NCBI RefSeq assembly: GCF_003097535.1
Contig: NZ_CP029187.1
Coordinates: 434,001-498,000 of the forward strand
DNA length: 64,000 nucleotides
Source of the DNA: Flavobacterium pallidum
GTDB lineage: Bacteria > Bacteroidota > Bacteroidia > Flavobacteriales > Flavobacteriaceae
Direction: 5' to 3'
Part shown: piece by piece, positions 59,870 through 64,000 of the stretch
Layout: each line of letters opens with the position of its first letter
How positions within the stretch are numbered: position 1 is the stretch's first letter
Position numbers and translations under genes: made by a program
The notes under the pieces: generated by a model
The model's input: the letters and a program-made list of their open reading frames with translations, nothing else
The model's database searches: none
Told to the model about the DNA's origin: nothing

Positions 59870-60241
59870 CTATTTCTCTAATCCGCCGATTTCCGACTGT
59901 AGTTTTTTCGTCAGGCTTTTGAAAACCAGCGCATAGGAATGGTCTATGAGTTCGCGCAACATTTTATCAGGAACGCCCTGATTGACGCTTATGGTGTTCC
60001 AATGCACTTTACTCATGTGGTAACCCGGCTTGATGTCGTCATATTCGGCGCGCAATTCGGCGCTTCGTTCCGGATCACACTTCAGGTTTACTGAAGGGTT
60101 TCCTTTTTCCCATGCTGAAAGCGATGCCAGGGCAAACATCTTCCCTCCTACTTTAAAAACCAGCGTATCCTCATCAAACGGAAAATGCTCGGTGACCGCA
60201 GGTTTTGAAAGGCAGTATTCGAAATATTGCTGGATGTTCAT
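59870..60241 (-). CDS. MmcQ/YjbR family DNA-binding-like protein
   Basis: 123-residue protein of the MmcQ/YjbR family, a small alpha-beta fold related to double-wing DNA-binding proteins. FPFDEDTLVFKVGGKMFAL (about residues 20-38), LKCDPERSAELRAEYDDIKPGYHMSKVHWNTI (about 52-83, quoted core: PGYHMSKVHWNTI) and LRELIDHSYALVFKSL are family motifs. DNA binding is assumed from the fold; cellular role unknown. The start ATG is seven bases after the cyclase-family stop, so the two are co-transcribed. Confidence 0.9.
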   Translation of the reverse strand: MNIQQYFEYCLSKPAVTEHFPFDEDTLVFKVGGKMFALASLSAWEKGNPSVNLKCDPERSAELRAEYDDIKPGYHMSKVHWNTISVNQGVPDKMLRELIDHSYALVFKSLTKKLQSEIGGLEK

Positions 60242-60247
60242 TAATTA

Positions 60248-61027
60248 TTAAAATTCAGTATTTATAATTTTATAAAGAACCGGTTTTGAAGGTGTTGCAT
60301 CATTTTCGAACGATGCGATCTGAAGGTTTAGCAGATAGATTCCGTCCGGGATTTCATCAGGAACGAAAATCAATTCGGTGATGGAACAATCCAGTCTCGC
60401 ATCGGCATTGAGCGTATTGACATCGTTGACATTCCAAAACGCTTTATGTGCCAGTAATTTCCCTTCATCATGTTCCTTATCCACGCTCGGCAAATCGATA
60501 AGCAAATGTCTTATACCGCTTTCGCGGACGAAAATCGCTGCATCCTCATGTAAATACGGCGGATTGGTATTGGAATATTTCCTTGATTTTTTAGCTATCT
60601 CATTGGGTAGGGTACGGATGACAATCGCTTCGGGAGCTTCTTCGCTGAGCCGTTGCCTGATTTGCTCTTTGGTAATCACCAAATCATCACCTACGGCTTC
60701 AGGCTGCACTGAAATCACTTCGGCCAAAAAGAAAAACGCCTTGAGGTTTTGGTTGATGCTGTAAAAATCCTTTGTAATATGACCAAGACATTCCGTATGC
60801 GTTCCATGCCCATGCGGATTGAAGAAAATATTGTTGAAGTTAGTCGAAGAACTGCCTTCAGCCACCTTCCCAACCCAGTCTCCAAAACGGACCGGTTCAA
60901 TCTCCGGTTTTTCAATGTACCAGGCAATCGGGTTGGAATCGGTATTGCTTAAAGGGATTGAAATGTCGAGTGGTTTTGACAAATCAACGGAAAAAGAATA
61001 TTTAAGGTGTTGGATGGTTGTTTTCAT
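60248..61027 (-). CDS. Cyclase family protein (kynurenine formamidase fold)
   Basis: 259-residue protein of the cyclase/KynB-like family, metal-dependent hydrolases. The metal motif reads HGHGTHTECLGHI (about residues 73-85). In characterised members it is HxGTHxDxPxH; here Glu replaces Asp and Leu-Gly replaces the Pro step, so metal binding may be altered. Other motifs: DISIPLSNTDSNPIAWYI near the start, LLIDLPSVDKEHDEGKLLAHKAFW, and DVNTLNADARLDCSITELIFVPDE near the end. The reaction in this organism is unknown; hydrolysis of a formyl-amide or a related cyclic ester is possible. ATG 61027 overlaps the hemW stop (ATGA), so both belong to one operon. Confidence 0.87.
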   Translation of the reverse strand: MKTTIQHLKYSFSVDLSKPLDISIPLSNTDSNPIAWYIEKPEIEPVRFGDWVGKVAEGSSSTNFNNIFFNPHGHGTHTECLGHITKDFYSINQNLKAFFFLAEVISVQPEAVGDDLVITKEQIRQRLSEEAPEAIVIRTLPNEIAKKSRKYSNTNPPYLHEDAAIFVRESGIRHLLIDLPSVDKEHDEGKLLAHKAFWNVNDVNTLNADARLDCSITELIFVPDEIPDGIYLLNLQIASFENDATPSKPVLYKIINTEF

Positions 61028-62160
61028 TCCTCCAAATTTACCAAAAACAAATCACTCGCAATTCCATCGGTGAGGAACTTTCCTTTTGCAGTGGTTTTCA
61101 GGATATCGTTTTCAATTGCCAGCAGGCCGTCCCCGATGTATTTAGCTGATTCTTTTTCTAAATAATCAAGATATTGCTGACCAAACTGACTTTTTATTTT
61201 ATCCAAAGAAACGCCCCATATGGTACGCAGCCCGGTCATGATGTATTCGTTATAGCGGTCTGTTGCCGACAAAATTTCTGTTTCTGATGGCAATATGTTT
61301 TCAGCGATTGACTTGAGGTAAAGCGCATTATTAGCGATATTCCAACTCCGTGAAATGCCATCATAACTGTGTGCCGACGGCCCAATACCCAAATATTTCT
61401 TTCCAAGCCAATACGCAGAATTATTCCTTGAGAAATAATTTTCCCTGGCAAAATTCGACAATTCATAATGGATAAATCCCTGTTCGTGAAGCTTCTGCGT
61501 AAGAATTACAAAATGTTCCTGCGCGGTTTCATCTTTCGGTGCGGCTATTTTACCGGTGGCAATTAATTTCTTTAAGGCAGTTTTCGGTTCTACGGTCAAT
61601 GCGTAACTTGAAATATGCGGCACCCCGAATGACAACGCAGTTTCTACATTCTGCTTCCATTTATCATTGCTCATCCCCGGAATGCCATAAATCAGGTCGA
61701 TGGAGATATTGTCAAAATATTTTACGGCATCCTCCAGGCATCTTTTGGCTTCGTCCGCATGGTGCGCGCGGTTCATCATCTTTAAATCATCTTCAAAAAA
61801 AGATTGTATGCCGATGCTCAGGCGGTTGACTTTTGTCGCTGCAAGATTACTGATATATTCCAGGCTTAAATCATCGGGATTGGCTTCGATCGTAATTTCC
61901 GGATTTTGATCTATATTGAAATTTTCATAAACCGTGCCAATCAGAAACTCAAGATCTGCAATATTTAAAACCGAAGGCGTACCACCGCCGAAATAGATGG
62001 TTTCTACGACATCGTTCCCCAATTCATTTTTACGCAGTGTGATTTCTTTAGCCAAAGCCGAAACCATCGCTTCCTTGTTTTTCATTGAAGTTGAAAAATG
62101 GAAGTCGCAATAGTGACAAGCCTGTTTGCAAAACGGAATGTGGATGTAGATTCCTGACAT
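61024..62160 (-). CDS. hemW: HemW-like radical SAM protein (putative heme chaperone)
   Basis: 378-residue radical-SAM protein of the HemW (formerly coproporphyrinogen III oxidase-like) group. The CxxxCxYC motif of the 4Fe-4S cluster is CKQACHYCDFHFS (about residues 11-23). YFGGGTPSVLNIADLEFLIG, the AdoMet-binding GGTP region, and LSIGIQSFFEDDLKMMNRAHHADEA follow; the C-terminal HemN-like domain ends in LLAIENDILKTT. True HemN has extra N-terminal Cys/His pattern, so HemW (heme binding and delivery) is likelier. The start chosen is ATG 62160 (MSGIYIHIPF, the family start); an in-frame ATG at 62184 is possible. Overlaps the cyclase gene by four bases. Confidence 0.93.
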   Translation of the reverse strand: MSGIYIHIPFCKQACHYCDFHFSTSMKNKEAMVSALAKEITLRKNELGNDVVETIYFGGGTPSVLNIADLEFLIGTVYENFNIDQNPEITIEANPDDLSLEYISNLAATKVNRLSIGIQSFFEDDLKMMNRAHHADEAKRCLEDAVKYFDNISIDLIYGIPGMSNDKWKQNVETALSFGVPHISSYALTVEPKTALKKLIATGKIAAPKDETAQEHFVILTQKLHEQGFIHYELSNFARENYFSRNNSAYWLGKKYLGIGPSAHSYDGISRSWNIANNALYLKSIAENILPSETEILSATDRYNEYIMTGLRTIWGVSLDKIKSQFGQQYLDYLEKESAKYIGDGLLAIENDILKTTAKGKFLTDGIASDLFLVNLEE

Positions 62161-62190
62161 ATTGATTTTCAGTTTGAGTTGCATTTACTG

Positions 62191-62210
62191 CCAACTGCGA
62201 CTGTGAACTG
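62191..62210. repeat. Short-word repeat ACTGCGACTG between ruvC and hemW
   Basis: AACTGCGACTGTGAACTG contains the 10-mer ACTGCGACTG at 62194-62203, the sixth exact instance in the window. It lies directly downstream of the ruvC stop side of the cluster. Confidence 0.55.
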
Positions 62211-62211
62211 T

Positions 62212-62766
62212 TTACTTTTTGACTCGCTCCTCATTCTGCTTCACAAAAGCATCCCAACCCGAATAACTTTTGCCCGCAACCACTTTCCCGGAATTGAAGA
62301 AATGGCATACGGCTGCCGCCAATCCATCAGTCGAATCGAGGTTTTTTGGAAGTTCTTTCAGGCCTAACAACTGCTGGAGCATTTTCGCGACCTGTTCCTT
62401 TGTAGCATTGCCGTTGCCGGTGATCGCCATTTTTATTTTCTTGGGTTCGTATTCCGTAATAGGAATTTGCCGCGATAAGCCGGCTGCCATTGCTACGCCT
62501 TGCGCGCGTCCCAGTTTGAGCATCGATTGTACATTCTTCCCGAAGAAGGGTGCTTCAATCGCAATTTCATCAGGGTGGTGTGTGTCAATGAGTTCGATGG
62601 TCCTTTCGAAAATAATCTGGAGCCTTTTATAATGATCATCGAGCTTACTCAATTGCAATTCATTAAGCTGCAGGAATTCCATCTTTTTCCCGGTGATTTT
62701 TATCAATCCGAAACCCATGATGGTCGTACCCGGATCGATTCCCAATATGATGCGCTCGTTTGCCAA
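62212..62766 (-). CDS. ruvC: Crossover junction endodeoxyribonuclease RuvC
   Basis: Resolves Holliday junctions with RuvAB. From the TTG at 62766 the protein has 184 residues, the normal length. Catalytic acidic residues are in ILGIDPGTTIMGFG (Asp about 10), IAIEAPFFGKNV (Glu about 69), and the C-terminal DSTDGLAAAVCH (Asp pair). Basic substrate-contact residues follow (MLKLGRAQGVAMAAG). No ATG precedes the ILGIDPG motif; a more upstream TTG (62799) would add 11 residues but overlaps the likely transcript start. Divergent from the flippase-like gene, whose coding region carries the ruvC promoter. No ruvA or ruvB in the window. Confidence 0.93.
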   Translation of the reverse strand: MANERIILGIDPGTTIMGFGLIKITGKKMEFLQLNELQLSKLDDHYKRLQIIFERTIELIDTHHPDEIAIEAPFFGKNVQSMLKLGRAQGVAMAAGLSRQIPITEYEPKKIKMAITGNGNATKEQVAKMLQQLLGLKELPKNLDSTDGLAAAVCHFFNSGKVVAGKSYSGWDAFVKQNEERVKK

Positions 62767-62789
62767 TTTTAATTTGTTATTTTGCGGTA

Positions 62790-63728
62790 ATGGTCGCAAT
62801 ATCTGACAAAGCTAAACAATTCCTGTTTGTTATAATCAAAGTTTTGATTGTAGGCGGTGCATTTTATTTCATATATCAAAAGCTCAGCAACAACCCAAAA
62901 CTGGATTGGCAAAAGTGCACCGAAGCCATCCATAACAGCCGCGCAATGATCCTGTTCTTAGTAGCGTTGCTCCTCGCCTTCCTGAACCGTTTTTTCGAAA
63001 TCCTGAAATGGCAAAACCTTGTGGGCACTTTTCAGCGAATTTCGCTGGGCAGTGCGACCAGGCAGGTTTTGGGCGGATTGACAGCCGGAATCTTCACTCC
63101 AAACGGCGTTGGGGAATATGCCGGGAAAGCACTTTATTTTGAAAAAACGCTGACCAAAAAAATCCTGTTCCTAAATCTTGTCTGCAATGGGGCGCAGATG
63201 ATTATTACAGTTGTTTTTGGATTTTTCGGATTGCTGTATTTTAATGTCAGCCATCATGTGATTACGCCCGGGACGGTGATTTTCGTATTTGCAGCGGTCT
63301 GCACGGGATTGTTTGCATTATTCATGATGAAACGCTTTTCAATAAAAGGATATTCGCTTGAAAAAGGCATCCATAAGATCAATGCTTTGCCTAAAAACAC
63401 CCATCGCAGGAATATGGCTTTAGCCGTGGCACGTTACCTGTTTTTTTCACACCAGCAATATATAATGCTACTGTGCTTTGATGTGCATCTGCCTTATTTC
63501 CTGATTATGGCCACCATTGCAGCAACTTATTTTCTGGCATCCTGCCTGCCATCATTCCAGTTTTTGGATTTTGCCGTAAAAGGCGGTGTGGCAGTATTGT
63601 TCTTCGGGATATTGGGTGTAAACGAATGGATTGTCGTGCTTGTGACCACTTTAATGTGGTTGCTCAATGTGGTCATTCCTGTTATTATCGGGAGTTATTT
63701 TGTATTGCGCTTTAAGCAAACGACATGA
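62790..63728 (+). CDS. Lysylphosphatidylglycerol synthase/flippase-like membrane protein
   Basis: 312-residue integral membrane protein of the AglD/LPG_synthase_TM superfamily. About eight hydrophobic segments are spread over the length. Family features include LLAFLNRFFEILKWQNL near residue 60, GGLTAGIFTPNGVGEYAGKALYF (about 93-115; the GxxTPxGxGE motif) and PFLASCLPSFQFLDFAVKGGVAVLFFG-type segment near 255-280. Some members transfer aminoacyl groups to lipids in the MprF context, others flip lipid-linked sugars; which applies is unclear. The start ATG 62790 is preferred to TTG 62760. Its stop overlaps the next gene's ATG (ATGA), so it is coupled to a glycosyltransferase, which favours a glycan-lipid role. 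Confidence 0.85.
   Translation: MVAISDKAKQFLFVIIKVLIVGGAFYFIYQKLSNNPKLDWQKCTEAIHNSRAMILFLVALLLAFLNRFFEILKWQNLVGTFQRISLGSATRQVLGGLTAGIFTPNGVGEYAGKALYFEKTLTKKILFLNLVCNGAQMIITVVFGFFGLLYFNVSHHVITPGTVIFVFAAVCTGLFALFMMKRFSIKGYSLEKGIHKINALPKNTHRRNMALAVARYLFFSHQQYIMLLCFDVHLPYFLIMATIAATYFLASCLPSFQFLDFAVKGGVAVLFFGILGVNEWIVVLVTTLMWLLNVVIPVIIGSYFVLRFKQTT
62807..62839 (-). promoter_or_regulatory. Promoter of the ruvC-hemW-cyclase-MmcQ cluster
   Basis: Minus strand: TTG (62839-62837), 22 bases, TAGCTTTG (62814-62807). The box lies inside the start of the divergent flippase-like gene and puts the transcript start near 62801, about 35 bases before the TTG start codon at 62766. Confidence 0.55.
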
Positions 63729-64000
63729 TAGCGGTTTATGTCATTTTAATGTTGTATTGTGCCATGATTTTTTCATTGGTCTACGGATTTTCAAGAGTGA
63801 AGCCCTTTGTTTTTGAAAAGGTTTCCCAAAAAACAAAATTTTCTATTGTTGTCCCTTTCCGCAATGAAAAGGAAAATCTTCCTGCACTTTTGGAAAGCTT
63901 ATCAACATTGGATTATCCTGAAGATTTATATGAAGTGATTTTAATTGATGATGATTCTGAAGATGGTTTCAGCCCCAAAGTTCCAGGTTTCAGGGTGGTT
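63725..64000 (+). CDS. Glycosyltransferase family 2 protein (3' end outside the window)
   Basis: The first 92 codons of a glycosyltransferase, cut by the window end. A short N-terminal hydrophobic segment (about residues 4-21) is followed by FSIVVPFRNEKENLPALLESL (core quoted: FSIVVPFRNEKENL; about residues 39-58) and EVILIDDDSED (about 72-82), the GT-A-type nucleotide-sugar binding start with its acidic DxD-like region. Sugar and acceptor cannot be told from this part. It begins at an ATG that overlaps the preceding stop by four bases (ATGA), so it is translationally coupled to the flippase-like gene. Confidence 0.9.
   Translation, partial: MIAVYVILMLYCAMIFSLVYGFSRVKPFVFEKVSQKTKFSIVVPFRNEKENLPALLESLSTLDYPEDLYEVILIDDDSEDGFSPKVPGFRVV

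Overview
The window reads as core chromosome of a Flavobacterium-like member of the Bacteroidota. The evidence is the gene content (two type B and one type A type IX secretion (T9SS) C-termini, a PorP/SprF protein, an outer-membrane TonB-linked barrel, an S46 dipeptidyl peptidase, a duplicated-N NifU protein and a HPPK-deoxynucleoside kinase fusion), the many upstream TAnnTTTG boxes typical of the Bacteroidota primary sigma factor, and frequent AT-rich gaps with U-tailed hairpins. I see no prophage, insertion sequence, CRISPR array, rRNA or replication origin. No gene-free stretch exceeds about 300 bases.

Layout. 1-4341: S46 peptidase, a small Thr-rich lipoprotein, a YegP-like protein and a membrane acyltransferase. 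4357-7300: tRNA-Leu(UAA), tRNA-Gly(GCC) and mutS on the minus strand. 7426-13800: DUF1573 protein, TrmH-type methyltransferase, a lectin-domain T9SS cargo, the folK-dNK fusion (minus) and sppA. 13836-21796: AsmA-like protein, DUF2797 protein (minus), GH3 protein, a 50-residue lipoprotein behind a textbook sigma-54 -24/-12 site, and a TonB-receptor-like barrel. 21813-27351 (minus): clpX, clpP, tig, a small membrane protein, an alpha/beta hydrolase and pdxJ. 27459-35830 (plus): CBS protein, nadK, a DUF6089 barrel, uppS, bamA, two Skp/OmpH chaperones and murI, a compact cell-envelope block. 35835-46317 (minus): gamma carbonic anhydrase, then a PorP/SprF protein placed 4 bases behind a 2968-residue adhesin. 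46449-58966 (plus): NifU, DUF255 thioredoxin-like protein, CotH protein, DUF885 protein, MscS channel, an exonuclease/GIY-YIG fusion, M20 peptidase and DUF4407 protein, with tRNA-Leu(UAG) on the minus strand. 59065-62766 (minus): PH-domain protein and the ruvC-hemW-cyclase-MmcQ cluster. 62790-64000 (plus): a flippase-like membrane protein and a glycosyltransferase cut by the window end.

Themes. Envelope biogenesis (uppS, bamA, two skp, murI, SppA, AsmA-like) and T9SS surface display (giant adhesin plus PorP/SprF) dominate. Proteostasis is represented by tig-clpP-clpX, DNA maintenance by mutS, ruvC and the exonuclease-nuclease fusion.

The most unusual material lies between the genes. Three copies of a roughly 75-base element (26502, 53484, and 47492 on the minus strand) keep two GC-containing blocks constant while the central hairpin changes sequence and stays paired, which suggests a structured RNA or structured mobile repeat. 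Around them is a second layer of short-word repeats: the 10-mer ACTGCGACTG or its complement at six intergenic sites, and paired arms built from other words at 11830, 17306 and 28119. These repeats and the sigma-54 site are the best leads.
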